NCBI GenBank assembly: GCA_050084515.1
Contig: CM114275.1
Location: 4,836,001 to 4,900,000, forward strand
DNA length: 64,000 nt
Direction of reading: 5' to 3'
Source: Blasia pusilla
Taxonomy: Eukaryota; Marchantiophyta; Marchantiopsida; Blasiales
Shown here: positions 20,165 through 33,300 of the stretch, piece after piece
Layout of the letters: the number at the start of each line of letters is the position of its first letter
Numbering within the stretch: position 1 is the stretch's first letter
The notes under the pieces: generated by a model
What the model was told of the DNA's origin: nothing
The model's input: the letters and a program-made list of their open reading frames with translations, nothing else
Database searches by the model: none
Position numbers and translations under genes: made by a program

Positions 20165-22545
20165 GGCAAGTTTGCAACTAACCGAATTGCTCAAAAATAC
20201 TGCATCTAAGTTCTTTTCACGCCACAGGGATAGAAGTGCTAGGAGGCTGCCTTGTAATGGATGGTTTGACTCTGAATGCAAGCAAGCAAGGGCACGACCA
20301 GTTGATAAATCTTTGGATATCCAAAGTCGGCTTATTATGATGAGCCTTTATAAAAACTTGGTGAAATCTAAGAAACGAGCTTTCTTGCGGCGGAAACAAG
20401 AGTCCTTGACAAGGAAGCTGCATGAGGACCCCAAATCATTTTGGAGACGGTTAGTAGTACGGTCTTCAAAACCTATTCTTGATCCCAAGTCTTTGATATC
20501 TTTTGCTGAAAAGCTCTATTTCTTCCCCGATGCTACATCTATGCCACGTTGTGAAGGAATACCTGGCTTATTCTCTAAAGGAGAGGTGATGACTCAACTA
20601 AGAAGATTGGCGAATGGTAAATGTGAGGATTTGGATGGTCTTTCTATTGAACTTTTCAAGTGGGGAGGAGATTGTATTGGACCGATCCTCACCAAAGTAT
20701 TGGGTGATGCTGTTATCTATGGTTTTCCTTCAACCTGGTCGCTACGGGAGATTGTTCCTATTCACAAATCAGGAAGGAAGGACTTGGTGACAAACTATCG
20801 CACTATCATGGTGGGTAATATTTTTGCCAAGTTGTTTGGGAAATTGGTGGAGTCAAAGTTGAGCACATGGATAAAGTCTTTCCAAAAGAGAGCACGGGTC
20901 CAAGCTGGTTTTTGCCCAACATACAACACCATCGATCATATCTTGGCCTTGCGTGTTTTATGGGAGAAATCTAAGGGCAATGGAAAAGCTTTGTTTTGCG
21001 GCTTCATCGATTTCAAGAAAACTTTTGATACTGTACTTCGTAAGCTCTTATGGGAAAGGCTACAAGCCATTGGAGTACCACCAAATCTCCTAGCAGCCGT
21101 GGCCACGTTATACTATTCCGTTCGAGCCAAGATCAAAGGTTCACAAACTCAAGAGATCGTGAGTAACATTGGAGTCATTCAAGGTTGCCCTCTCTCCCCT
21201 ACACTTTTTGGAGTTGTCATAGATGATATCGAAAAGTGGTTGGAGAAATGTGATAGTGAAGGTGTCAAGCTTGGGGACTTTGTCATCAAAGCTCTATTGT
21301 ATGCAGATGATATCATATTATTAGCACGTGATGGCATTAGTTTACAAAAACACCTCGACACTTTGGCAAGGTTTTGTACCCAGAATGAGATGGAGGTTAA
21401 TATGGACAAGTCTAAAGTCATTATAGTGGGTACTAGATCCAAGTTCTCCTTCTTTTACAAAGGTCTAAAATTAGAACAAGTGAAGAGTTACAAATATCTA
21501 GGCATCAATTTCTCCAATAACTATCGTTGGGCACTTTGCGTGCAAAAGAGAGTAGAAGCTGGTTACAAAGCTCTATATTCATTTTTAAACCGGTGTAGAA
21601 GAGCTCATCTTGTGTCTTGGAGTCTTAGAAAATTCTTATTTAGGAGCTTAGTGTTGCCGGTGGTCTTATATGGGACCCAAGTTTGGGGCCCTAGTTGTAA
21701 GAAGACAGGTTGGGAGCGCGTGGAGAGGGTGCAAAAGATCTTCCTACAAGAAGAATTGGGTGTAAGAAACCATACTCCGTATGCTATTCTTCTTGCGGAA
21801 ACAGGTTGTCTTCCTCTAGAGGGTGAAGCTCTTTACTTGACCATCACTTACATCGCAAGGATGAGATCTCTTGATGTTTCTCGCCTCCCTTATCAAGCTT
21901 TGTGAGCCACACGTTCCATAGGGTGGATGGCGGATGTGGTGACTTGGTCTTCAAAGTGGAATGTGGCAGAACGCGATTGGGACTTGAAACCCATAGCCCT
22001 CCGCGAGCATCTACAGAAGTAATTTCTCAACATTATTTGGAGCAGCACGGGCACCAAAATGGAGTTTTATCAACTTCATGTTAATCCTATGCTTGTATAT
22101 TGTGAACAAGGATACCTACTTGCGGAGATCTCCACTTTCTTACGTCATATTATCGCACGTCATAGAATTGGGTCTCATAGGCTTGGAATTGAGGAAGGAC
22201 AATGGTTTAAAATTGATAGAAGTGAACGAATTTGTAGGTTATGTGACAAAGAAAATATTGAGGATGAAGAGCATGTGTTTGTTACATGTCCAAGGTATGA
22301 AGAGATTAGACTAGCTCATAAAATAGATGTGGAGAATTTCTATTCTTTACTACAGCTAGTGCCTTATGATTTAGGTTGTTATATTAGGGACGTCATTATT
22401 CATCGCTCAAGTGCTCTAGGCTGTAGCTAGGAGAAGGTCTTAAGGATCTTTTTCAGGGTCAGTGAATGAATGACTTGTAATGTGTTTTTCAGCCTTTTGA
22501 CCCTTTGGGTCCCACGGGCTTGATCTATTTACCATTTACCATTTA
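20165..22545 (+). mobile_element. 5'-truncated LINE inserted in the Harbinger gene
   Basis: The element starts abruptly just upstream of the RT domain, with no endonuclease, as is usual for LINEs truncated during target-primed reverse transcription. It ends after a short ACCATTT repeat (about 22525-22545) and not a poly-A tail. The two flanks are adjacent pieces of one transposase gene. I could not identify the target duplication with confidence, so the ends are approximate. Confidence 0.75.
20170..22430 (+). pseudogene. LINE reverse transcriptase with C-terminal zinc knuckle
   Basis: An almost continuous frame encodes the post-endonuclease linker (NGWFDSECKQARA), RT motifs (IVPIHKSGRKDLVTNYRTI, QAGFCPTYNTIDHI, FIDFKKTFDTV, GVIQGCPLSPTLFGV, LLYADDIILL at about 21300, MDKSKVIIVG) and the thumb (YKYLGINFS). 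The YADD box is intact. The frame stops at TGA 21903-21905 and again at a TAA near 22020, then continues in the same frame to CRLCDKEN...EHVFVTCPRY, the zinc-binding zf-RVT knuckle typical of plant LINE C-termini. The protein would nick-prime and copy its own RNA. Two stops and the missing endonuclease make it inactive. Confidence 0.88.
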
Positions 22546-22554
22546 GTCGACCAA

Positions 22555-23060
22555 AAGCTCTCTCCACACACATCCTCATAGAAGAATGGTAATAGTTCCA
22601 AGTATCCTTTTGTCCGATGGATGCTCCAAGAATATAAGGAACTATGAGCCACGATAAGAGTGGGTATCGTGCATCACCAATAACATGCGTACTCTTCGAA
22701 TTCTCTAACCACTTCTTAGAGGAAGTGAAAGTCCACCTAGGACCCTTTCATACGAAGTGGCATTTTTGTAGAATTGGGAGCTAGAATAGAAGCGGGATAT
22801 CCGATGAAGACATCCAAGAATAGTAGCCTAGAATCAACAATAGCTTGCATTGCACATGCATAAGATTTATTTTTGTGACTATACCATAGTGTGGAATTTG
22901 CACCTCTTGGTAGTTCAATGAGAAAGTGAGTGACATCGATTGCTCCGCAACAATTTAAAAATCCATGGTGTGCTTTTGACAACCTTCACAGTTGTAGATT
23001 GGCCGATACCAAAGAGCTCTCCAATTCCTTTCATTTGATCCCCTATGGCAAGACGTCGTA
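22555..23060 (-). pseudogene. PIF/Harbinger transposase, central part
   Basis: The minus strand reads GELFGIGQSTTVKVV (about 23030-22985), then FLNCCGAIDVTHFLIELP, YSHKNKSYACAMQAIVD and FLDVFIGYP, which are the first DDE-domain blocks of PIF/Harbinger transposases. After frame changes it continues WNYYHSSMRMCVERAFGRL, ending at the LINE junction. The first catalytic Asp (GAID) is retained and the usual G after it is V. The C-terminal part lies beyond the LINE at 19939-20160. Confidence 0.8.
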
Positions 23061-25860
23061 GAGTAATAACGACCTCTCTTAACACTCAACAATTTTTTGG
23101 TAGAACTTGTAGGGCATGAGGAGGATTAGTAGTTAATCGAGTCCTTAACATATTACAAAGGAAGTACCATGTGCTCACACTAACACGAAAGAAATCTTTA
23201 AAGCGCACATAAAGAACCGGTAAATCCGTAACCAAAATTCATCCATTTTTTTAATCATCGATATCTTAGATTTTGAGAGTAGTGATGATTCAATGTTGGA
23301 TGTTCTTGTTACCAATGTATTTTTTTATAAGGTCAAACTGTTTCTCTTCGTCGTCTAATTCCTCTTCAAGCTAGACGTAGGAGATCCCTATGTCGTTCTC
23401 GTGCTCTCTTGTGTCTCCAATTCATGCCGAATGATATTGCACGTACCATGTCATGCCACATTATTATGTACTCTCCTTGGTATATCTTACCACGATCCCT
23501 TGCATTTACATGTCTTTTCATTGATGAGAGTGTAGTAAGAAGAGACCATTTTCGTTACGGATTTATCAGTTCGCAACCGGCGCAAAGCCGCCGGTTCCGC
23601 CTGATTTCGTCGGTTGTTGCAGCCGGATCTTGGGGTCTTAAGGTCGGGCGCAACCCCAAGACACCGGCCCATGGAATCGGGCCCTTAAGAAGGTCCTTTC
23701 CTCTCCATTAGTATGTCATCTCCTTCATAGGTTGAGTTGCATTATTTATTTCTTATTCTCCAATTAGATTTTTATCACGAGCTCCCGGTTGGACATGTAG
23801 AATTTTGAATGCCAAAGCCTAGGCACTACTTTGATTCTTGCCACTACCTCTGGACTTTTTTACTGCAATGAAGTGCGTCCGGTTGACGATGTCGTCTAAA
23901 CCTGTGGATGTCTTGTGCGATTTCGGATGGGTGTATCACATCTTGTATACTGCTAGCTGTTAGGGTTCACCTGATCCATCATGTGCGTTCGTGGTGAACA
24001 TTAGTGATGGCGGAGAAAGAACTGCGTCTTGTGCATGGATAAGACGATGAATGTTAAATAAATCCATGAGGTGGGGACTCGGTTGTCACTGTCGTCTGAA
24101 ACTAACTACTTCAATTTTTTGCTATGGTTTAGGACTAATCGGATGAGGCTAAGCAGGCTCCTGACAGATTGGTGGCGGGAAAACAGACATTCTATTCGGA
24201 GAATCTCAAGAGTTGTGACAAGAATATGACTCGATGAATTTTCGTTTTCCAAGACTGCTGTACTGTGACAAGCATGCGAGTTGTTTTTGGTTTTGATTCA
24301 ATTGTGACATCTCATCTGCGTACATGTGGTCTCGAGGTATGGACAACGAAATCCTTACTCACAAGTTTGGATGAATTTGTTGGCTGCGTATCGCAGAAAC
24401 ACAACACATAGTAGATATAGCTATGTGCATGCAGACGGTGCGCGATAGTTTCCCGAACAGAAGAATATTACGTCTACTCATTTGTGGAGTTTTGAGAGTA
24501 GAAAATTCCCAAAAATTCAAAAAAAAAAACCTGCAGCCCCTCTACTAACACATTGTCAAGAAGCTACACTCTCTCAGATGGAGGTGAGGTAGGATAGGAT
24601 TCAGATCGACTTGTTCTCAGAGAGATCGATCGCGAAATTTGCTTGCTCTTTCTTATGCCTGATCTGACGGGTCTTTTCAATTGCATTCGCTTATCTGACT
24701 ACCACGCCGGAATTGGTGTTTGTGATGGTGGAAAGTAAAAAGAGTTTTCCACATCCGGTCTGGTCTGCGTTTCAACATTCGCGTGTACTACCTCTGTAAA
24801 TGTCGCCAAAAGCAGTAGTGTTACACGAGACCATGTTCAAGTTCCGCATGGAGTGTTTTCCTTGGTGACGATCAAAACAGCCAACTATTTGTAATTCCAC
24901 ATCGCGTGCCCGTCCAGAAAGACTCCACAATTTCGTTTGAGCTCGTTCGCCCCCTTTTTGAAACCCACTTACTGAACCCCCACACCAATTGCAATAGGGC
25001 TCAAAAGTCAAGCGGCGGAAAGTGCTCCAAAGGTAAGACTGTAACTAAAGCTGCCCTCCAAGAATTACCTTTCGCAGATAAGAGCTCAAAGATCAAACTT
25101 CCTCCATGCATGCTGCCCAGGAAGTCCGTGGCACTTACCGAAGAGTGCTCGCATTCGACGACCTGGTCCTCAAAGCACCTCAAATTCGTTGTAAATTTTC
25201 AAGTCATCGCATGCCGGGCAAACTGGAAGTAACGTCGTTGCAGCATCGTGCGCAACGGTTCGCGTCGTGAGAACCGGTAACTTGTAAACCGCCCTCAGGA
25301 CGCAGACCCGTGTCAATGAGAAGAAAGTAAAGTCAAATCGAAATCCAGATTTCCACTTTGCGAAGGTTCGCGATGCGCAGTAGAATTAGGGGAACTGTCG
25401 AAGGATATAACCCAAATACAACCTGTTGAGTTGGAGAATTTCAGCGCGAGAAGGTTCGGAATGCTCACTAGACTTCTGACGACTGTAAGAAGGTTCGCGA
25501 TGGTTCTGAGGATATATATGGAAGGTATACGTAGTACGTACAATCGCTTGGGGGCTGAAGCGCGAGAGACGGGAGCAGCCGCGATTCTTGAGATCCTGTG
25601 CCTGGTGACAGTTCTAGACAACCCTTGTACGTAGCTAATCCGGACTGGGTCTCCAGATTCAGAGACCTAGCAAGTAGTAGGGTAGTTCGAAGTGTCCGTC
25701 GCCATAGATCCACACGTGTGTTTTTTTCATTTTTATCTTTGATATAAGGAAAAAAGTGATTCTAAATTCTGAAAATAGTGAAAATTTTATATTATAGAGG
25801 AGAGTGTTTTCTGGATTTACAAAAATATCTATATTTGACATGTGGTATTTGAACAACAAG
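23060..25860. other. Mostly non-coding
   Basis: No protein family is recognisable on either strand. It is mixed-composition DNA with a short A-run at about 24520. A 9-bp stem hairpin, TCTTGGGGT (23628-23636) with ACCCCAAGA (23653-23661), lies in a GC-rich patch that also holds GGGCCC; it might be the far end of the Harbinger element, but no partner end was found. Confidence 0.5.
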
Positions 25861-28100
25861 AAAATATTTCATATATTACAAATAATAATAATAATAAATT
25901 TTGAATTGTCTCTGGCATCAATGGCCCAAATAAAATATCATTTTACTTTCCCGTGCATCGCGAATGCACCTTACTAGTCTCAATTAACTCCGAGGATTAT
26001 GCCATCCCCAGAGCTCTTTATGAGTTTGAGGGCATTGAACAAGTCCGTTTAACTAAAAGTGCTTGTCTAATTATTCTTAGCACGCATAGTAGTTTTCGAT
26101 CCTTTCTTCTTGAGGGTTGTTGGTCTCAAGGTTTCTCGTGCATCTTAATCCTCATTTAACACATCCTTGCGTCCTTTCTCTTGACTATTGGATTAGTCTT
26201 ATGACTTGCCACCTTCCCACTCTTGCTTCCATCCTAGTGATTCTCCACAGGTTGATCCACAATTCCTTCTTTGATCCATTATCATAACTTGCTTTTGTGA
26301 TATTTACTAGCATGTGTTAAAAATATGATTTGAAAATTAAAGACTTTCATATAAAATAACTAAAATTATAGTTTCTTTGATTTAATTTCATTTTTTATTT
26401 ACGAAATCCATATAGTCATGTGATTCATATCCTCATTACCTGAAAATTAATTATAGTCATATTTTTTAACATTATTTATAAAATAATATGAATATCATCA
26501 AATATTATCTAGGAAACATGATTTAAATGTAATGGGTTTAAAATTCAAATTAGATTTTCAAAGGTAGGAATCTTAATAAGAAGAAAATTCTTTAGCAAGA
26601 AGGAGATTCTTTTCCATGATCAAATTTTCATTTTGCATTCTTAAATTTTTTTCTTTTAAAAAACTAATCCATTTGCTTCTAGTCCATTTAGTCCATTTGT
26701 GGAATATTTAACGTATTTTCAAAATATTCTTAATGTGAATTCAAGGAAAAGAGAAGAAAATTATTCGCCATAATTAACATAGCTCACTATCATTTAAGAT
26801 TCTTAAATTTATTGTAAGAATTTTTGGAATATTATATTTATTAACCTTTAAAAAAATTTCTTATAATTTAAATTTTATTCTTCTTCTCATTAAACAGATT
26901 AGATCTCCTCTAATTAAATTGATTTTTAAAATTTCATAGATTTTGACTTTCAATTGTGGATTTCTTATTTCAATTCTCACTTACTCTTCATTTTTTCATG
27001 TAAGCCTTTACATATTTTGAAGAAAATTATTGAAATAATGAGTTTAGAGGGACTCTAAGGGAGGAATTTTTATTTCCAAACTATTTCGATGAAATTCATA
27101 TTATCAGTTTGGTGAAAGATACCTTTATTTTTTATAAGATTTGAAATAATAAATCTTCCAATTATTAGATGCAACATGATGTTATTAATTTTGGTGTTAT
27201 AAAATAGGAATTAAAGTTTTGAAAGTTAAGTGATACAACTAAGTAAAAAGGATTTAATTTTAGAGTTTTTTGGGCTTCGCAAGTTGGAATTCATCTTTAC
27301 CATATAAGTTTGCAAAGTTGTTTTTATTAGCTAATTGCAAGGGTTGAATGTATTAGTATTGCCATATGTAAGTCTCATAATAGTAGGCTGAGCACAAAAT
27401 ACCTAACAGTAATTTTGAGGATTGCTTCATACGGTCTTTCCATTGATTCCAAGGATATATTGGCCAAGATTTTGGTTTTGTGGAAGAATTTCAAATACTC
27501 TTTTTCCAATCTTGACAAATACATTCTCCCAAGAAAAAAGAAAAAAAAGGAATGAGCTCAAATCTCTCTAGATTTATCTTCAATTGCTTTGTTACTCCCT
27601 CTTGTAGAATTTACAATATCTTTGAAATACATTGGAGTTTTGGAGATCCAAGAATTCTGATGGGGCAATTCCTTGGCTATTAACTAGTAGAAAGGCTTGG
27701 CCAAGTTCAACTTTTGCCAATGATGATATTGTTTAGACTAGGAAAATTTAAGGGCATAGTGAGGAAAATTATGAGAAGATGATGTATTCAAAGAAAAGCT
27801 GGTTAATGTAAGAATGGATGGAAATTTACAAGAAATTTCAAATTGTCTTTTGAATTTGGCCTCCGGCCTTAAAAATATCTCAAAAAAGAGAGGCAAAAAA
27901 TTATTATATTTTGGAAATAATCAGATTGGGTAGAATAATTTCCAAATTACAACATGAAAATTTCAAATTCACCAATTGTGACCAGCCTTACATCCCAAAA
28001 ATCTAGTAAAACATCGTGAATGTCATAAATTCTCCGCAAGATAAAAAGAACTGATGGAATTGAGACAAGGAGGATCACATTTCCACATGCTTATGTTATC
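25860..28100. other. AT-rich non-coding region
   Basis: The stretch is strongly AT-rich, with many homopolymer runs. No coding potential is visible. It contains the diverged tRNA-like repeat copy at 27600-27725, listed separately. Confidence 0.6.
27600..27725 (+). repeat. Diverged copy of the tRNA-like repeat
   Basis: GGGGCAATTCCTTGGCT and GCTTGGCCAAGTTCAACTTTTGCC align with 54828-54885, including the part around the B-box-like GTTCAACT. The hairpin before it is also partly kept (GGAGATCCAAGAATTCTG). A second locus shows that the unit is a dispersed repeat. Confidence 0.55.
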
Positions 28101-28109
28101 AAGAAGCCG

Positions 28110-28850
28110 GACGATAAGTTGAGAACCCACAACAATAGTTGTCTACTTTCAATAAATATTGTGTGAGCTCCCAGATTGAAGAGGGTAGAAGGGTAAATTA
28201 AGGAAGTTAAGTTACTAAATTGATTTGAGAGCATACCTACAACATGATGGGGAGTTTGGCAAGAGGGTTAGGTGAGTAGAGTGGGGATGGCCGAGTGGCA
28301 AGTCCAAACCCAAGAGGAGCAATAGTGAAGGAAGAATGATCCCCCCCAAAACTTCTGCAAAAACCATTCCACGGATTTGAAAACATCATCCCTCATCTTG
28401 ACAAAAGACGATATTCCTCAGTTTAGGAGGACGATATTCCTTGACAATACAAGGACTTAATTCTTCCTCCTACCCTGTTCAATCTAAGAGCTTGGACAAC
28501 ATTTCTTGAATGTAAAAAATAAATATTTTCAATTCTTAGTTTATCATCTGATTCCCCTTACAACATGAGCATCCCGATCAATAATAAATGTTTTCAATTA
28601 TGGGATATCGTCCTCTGATGGGGAGGACGATGTTCTTGTCATGGGGAGGACGATATCCCTGCCACTTGGCCGTCCCCACTCTACTTACCTAACCATCTTT
28701 CCAAACTCTCCACCACGTTGTAGTTGTGCTCTCAAATCAATTTAATGACTTAATTTCCCCTCCTACCTTCTTCAATCTATGAGCTTAGCCCACATTTATC
28801 GAAAGTAAAAAGTAAATGTTATCGATTCTCGGCTTATTTTTTAGCTCCCC
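28110..28850. repeat. Foldback repeat with arms of about 190 bp
   Basis: The left arm (28110-28303) is complementary to about 28660-28850; for example AAATTGATTTGAGAGCA at 28219 pairs with TGCTCTCAAATCAATTT at 28727. Between them, 28425-28560 is a diverged direct copy of part of the right arm. The expressions GACGATATTCC and GGAGGACGATA recur in the centre. It looks like a foldback or MITE-like element. No transposase and no clear target duplication were seen. Confidence 0.65.
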
Positions 28851-29274
28851 TATTGCGTGAAAACATGGGCTTCCGAACAACAATAAATGTTGTCAATTGT
28901 GGAAAGATTGTACTCCTCGTTTGAGTTCCGGAAGTTGTTTTTACCTCACAGATAATTCATGATGCTCGGGTTATTTCACTATATTTTTGGATTCTGCAAA
29001 TATCGTCGTCCAAAGATGTTCCCTTGACCAGAAACATTTATTGTTGTTTGAGATGTTCATGAGGGAAACGGGTGATGTTTTTCAAATATGATGCCCAAAG
29101 AAAAAATATATATATGTAGGAAAAGGATGGGAAACCCATCACGATACAAAAGAGGGGGCATGAAGACCCAAAAAAATAAACCTCAAATATGAGGAATGGC
29201 TTCACAAATAGTGAAATGGGAACCATTCCACCTCCGGAAGTACTACTCCCGGTCGTCAAGCCCGCAACCCGGGC

Positions 29275-29440
29275 CTCCCCACTCCACTCGCCTGACCATT
29301 TTTCGAAACTCCCGGGGGCCTCCGAACTCCGAAAGTGAGTGGACCTACTACACCAAGGTCTCGACCCAACCCAGCGGTCCCCACTCCACTCTCCCGACCA
29401 TCTTTCGAAACACTCTCTAGATATGCTCTCAAAGCAGACA
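29275..29440 (+). repeat. Two further copies of the foldback arm sequence
   Basis: CCCCACTCCACTCGCCTGACC at 29277 and CCCCACTCCACTCTCCCGACC at 29380, each followed by ATTTTTCGAAAC or ATCTTTCGAAAC, match CCCCACTCTACTTACC at 28674 in the foldback arm. The second copy also keeps GCTCTCAAA. The flanks are GC-rich and poorly conserved. Confidence 0.6.
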
Positions 29441-29639
29441 GATTACACAAACAGAATGATTTCATTTCACAAGTAGTTCTCATAACAGACCTACAACGTA
29501 TAATAACAGGTGAGAAGAAGACCCCAATCTAACCGGGCTTCTCTCCTACCTGGCAAGGTGCGTAGGCCCATCCAGCCGCCTAAGTTCCCGGGGACCCTCT
29601 TCTCCTCGGCGCCTCCTGAGTCCTTTCGCTCGACCCCAT

Positions 29640-32600
29640 GCTTCCTCTCGTGACATCCCTAGTGCGGCGGCGGGGCGGAGGGAGAGAGAGAGACCCAAGC
29701 CCGTCCGGCGATTACATTTGGAAGCAAAGAGTTAGCAATCGATGTGACAGTTCAGCGAATCCGAAATTAGAGTCGGTTGTCGATCACATCGAGATTCGGG
29801 TTCCAGGAAATGAGATGCAAGAAATGGCGTACCGCACTAATCAAGTCACATGAGCACATGTAATGAATGCAGTCGGTCGTCTGTCACATCCACGGCCAGT
29901 GCGTTGAAATGCTCGCATGACCATTTTCGAGCCACTGCAGGAGCCGAGTTCAATCAATCAAAGAACACGTGCGAAAGGAGACGTTCAGTATCCATCGCAT
30001 CGCGGAATGCGACAAACAGCGGCCATTCTTCGCAGTTGCGGGTTGCTACCACTTCATGTGACGAGAATTGTGTACCGGAGTGCCGACATTGCTAATCTGA
30101 TCTCGCTCCAGGAATGAATGGAGTATAAACTTTAACAGAAGCAACTCCATGTGAGCTACGAAAGTACGCAGCACATGTGCGGGCGCATGTGCTTCGCATG
30201 GAGAGTACTTACTCGCTTGCTTTGCTTCGTGCTAGCCTTAAGAGTTTCGTAACTTTCATTCAATGGGGCGGCGACGATGGTACCGCTCCAGATCCGTGCA
30301 AGAAAGCGCCGCAGTGGTAGGTGTGAAACATGATCCATAATAAGTGTGCTAGTCCGTCCGTCGCACACTTATGGATCATGTTTTGGGAGCCAGTTTTTTA
30401 CCGCCTCTCCGCCATGTGCTACGCACCAAATGCATTTGGGGATATTTCGGTGTCTCATGTTTTCAGATGTTTTTAAAAGTCATTGAAAGAGTATCCGTTA
30501 ATTTTTAGACTTTTAAAAAAAATTTGTAGGCTTGTTTACTTCTTAGTGGCGGATTGGTTGAAAAGTTGATAGAATGGTTAGGTCAAATTTTGAAGTCGGA
30601 TTTTATCTTTTAAAAGTCATTTTATTCTAAAATCAAATCTTGCAAAGGAAATTCCGAAACAAGATGGAAAGGAGACAAGGAAAAAAATCTTGAGGAAAGA
30701 AAATGACAATAAGTCAACACCAAAACTAATTCAATGAACAACCTTATCAAGAACTTGAAACAAAACATGGACACTACTAGTCAGTCGAGGTAAGTGGCCA
30801 ACAACCACTTCGGCTCAACGTATCAAATTCAATATTTGGGTGAATTATAATATGATCAAGATATATGGTAAAAATATGTATCCATAACATACTACAAGAA
30901 GGGAATTATGAGTGCATGTTTTCAATAATAATATATCAAAATTAAAGATATACGTAAGTGCCCAAAAACTTCCATTGCAAAAGAAATGAATGCATTCGTG
31001 GTATAACTTAACCCCTTGATCCTTGTTGCTATATTACTTGCAAAACCTTTTGTATGTACAATTTGACATACTGAGTTAAAGTGTGTTGGATTAGCAACCA
31101 CCACATCATCAAATAGATGAAAGCTACATCTGGACATTACATGGTCAACTCCTCTATGAAAGGTTGCTTATGTAAGAGGAGGTAGGACATGGATCTATGT
31201 TTGCCCAACGGTGAATCTTGCAGAACTAAATATGGATAAAATGGTCTTTCTAATCATATCGTGAACATCATCTATTTTTAATCATATGCATATCAAAGAA
31301 TGTGGATATCTTTTGCATCAATGGGCTCTCGACATATATAATTAGGCACATCTACAAGAAAATGATGAGGAAGCATAAAGCATAATGGCAAAGTTTTTGA
31401 AGACATAAGTTTATGGAAGATGAAATAGAAGAATAAGCGGATTTATAGTGAGCCAAGCTTATGCTCCAAGAACTAATGTGAAAAGATGAGATCGTAATAA
31501 TTGGTCCATCATATAGAAAGAGATTGAGAAAAGAAATGTCCACCCTTTAATTTGAGTGTAACAAGACGCTACATTATGAAAAGAGCGCAACGAGTGGAAT
31601 TATATGTAGGGATCTATGAGCATATTCATGAGAGGAGGAGGAGGCTAGGTCCAAAGATCCTTAGAACTTTTACAAACACCAACATATGTGTAAAAAGAGA
31701 AGACCCAAAGTTCAAGTTGAGAAGATAAACAAATTGAGTCTAGAATTGGAATAGGATTGTAGTGGCTATTGGCAAAACACTTCATGTTTTCTCCTCCTCC
31801 TCCTCCCCCTCCTTGAGCAAATTCTATTAGTCTTAGTTCTTCTTCGAAAAGACTCTTCTTTTAAATTCTTTCTGATAAAAGAAATAAGATCCAAAAATTT
31901 TAGAAAGGTATTTATAAAATGAAATGCAACAATATCCCGAGGAGGGAAAGAACGCAAAAAAGAATGTAAAAAGAAAATGATAACACACCAACACAATAAC
32001 CAATTCAACAAGCTAAGTGATTAATAACTATAAGAAAATATGGAAAAAACACTAGCGGTATGTGAAAAATGAATAGCAAGGTGAGTGGCCATCAACTACT
32101 TTGACTACACATCTTAATGTCAATTTTTTTTTCAAATTGTAATGCCAGTTAGATATATGGGGAAATTAAGTAATGGCGACGGAGAGAGGAAAATTTAGTT
32201 TGGAAACTAAATTTTAAATGAAATATCACATAATTGAGGATCAAGGTTTCTTTGGGTCATAGAGGGATTTCTCCTTAAAATACTAAACTAAATGCGAGAG
32301 AGCCAATATTTTTTAAGAATTTCAAGAATTTGAGTTGAAGAAAAATTCTTGAAAATTGGGTATACAATTTACTTTGGTAGAAACCAAGTGTTCTTTACCT
32401 TATTCAAATGAAACTCCATTTTAAATTTAGACTCTCACAAATGATATTTTTCACGTGAGGATGTCACACTGACCAATTGGATGAATTTTAAGGGATCTCA
32501 AACCTTTGTAACCAAATCTTAATTAAGAAATGAAGCCTAAATTTTGTAGATTACATTCAAAATCTTACTTTGGTGGGAGCAAACTTTGCTATCCTCCTCT

Positions 32601-33300
32601 ATGCTATTATATGCCAACACATATAAGTTTTTACGAACATAAGTTTGTTACATGTTTGCACATGTTAGTAAGTGTAATAATTAATATCAATTCAAATTTA
32701 CATTCTATTATCAAGATGATCCTATCACGGAATAATATATCCCCAATTTCTAGGATTGCACATGGGCAAAGTCCGTGTTCGTGGACTTATGACCAATGTC
32801 CTAGGGACGGACATTAGTCCTACACCCGGGCCGAATCCATCCACACCCCTCTAGCCCACATCCCTCCCATGACCTTGGCCCGCGTCTGGTCCACGTGAGA
32901 GGGGCACGCAGCACATGGACAAGCCCCATCCTAAACTCGCAAGGGACTATTAGTTTTCTCAAAATAAAAGAAAAATGAAAATATATGGGAAGAGATGCGG
33001 GATGGCATGTCCAAAGATATGTCTGGACTCTTCCGTCCCATACACTCATAAGTCTATTTCTATACAATATTGCCAATTTCCTTATGCCCGCGCATCACAT
33101 GGACATCTTACTAATCGATATTCTTATTGGATAGTGCCTTTTAAATTTTCAAACATCTCTTCTCTTAGCACTTGACCCTCTTAGCCAATAAGATCACTCA
33201 TCCTCTTAACCAATAAGTTCATTTTATTAAAATTTTCTAAAATTTTTAAAATCGATACTAAAATAGAAAAAATAATTATTAATTAAAATGATCCCACTAT
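29640..33300. other. Non-coding, no gene recognised (apart from the 30.3-kb hairpin)
   Basis: Short open frames exist, but none resembles a known family and none has consistent composition. 30.4-32.8 kb is AT-rich. 32.8-33.0 kb is a GC-rich patch. Confidence 0.5.
30326..30383. repeat. Hairpin with about 21-bp stem
   Basis: AAACATGATCCATAATAAG with TGTGC (30326-30349) pairs with GCACACTTATGGATCATG plus TTT (30363-30383), with a 3-base bulge in the left arm and a loop of about 13 bases containing GTCCGTCCGTC. It may be a small foldback or a precursor-like hairpin. Confidence 0.6.
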
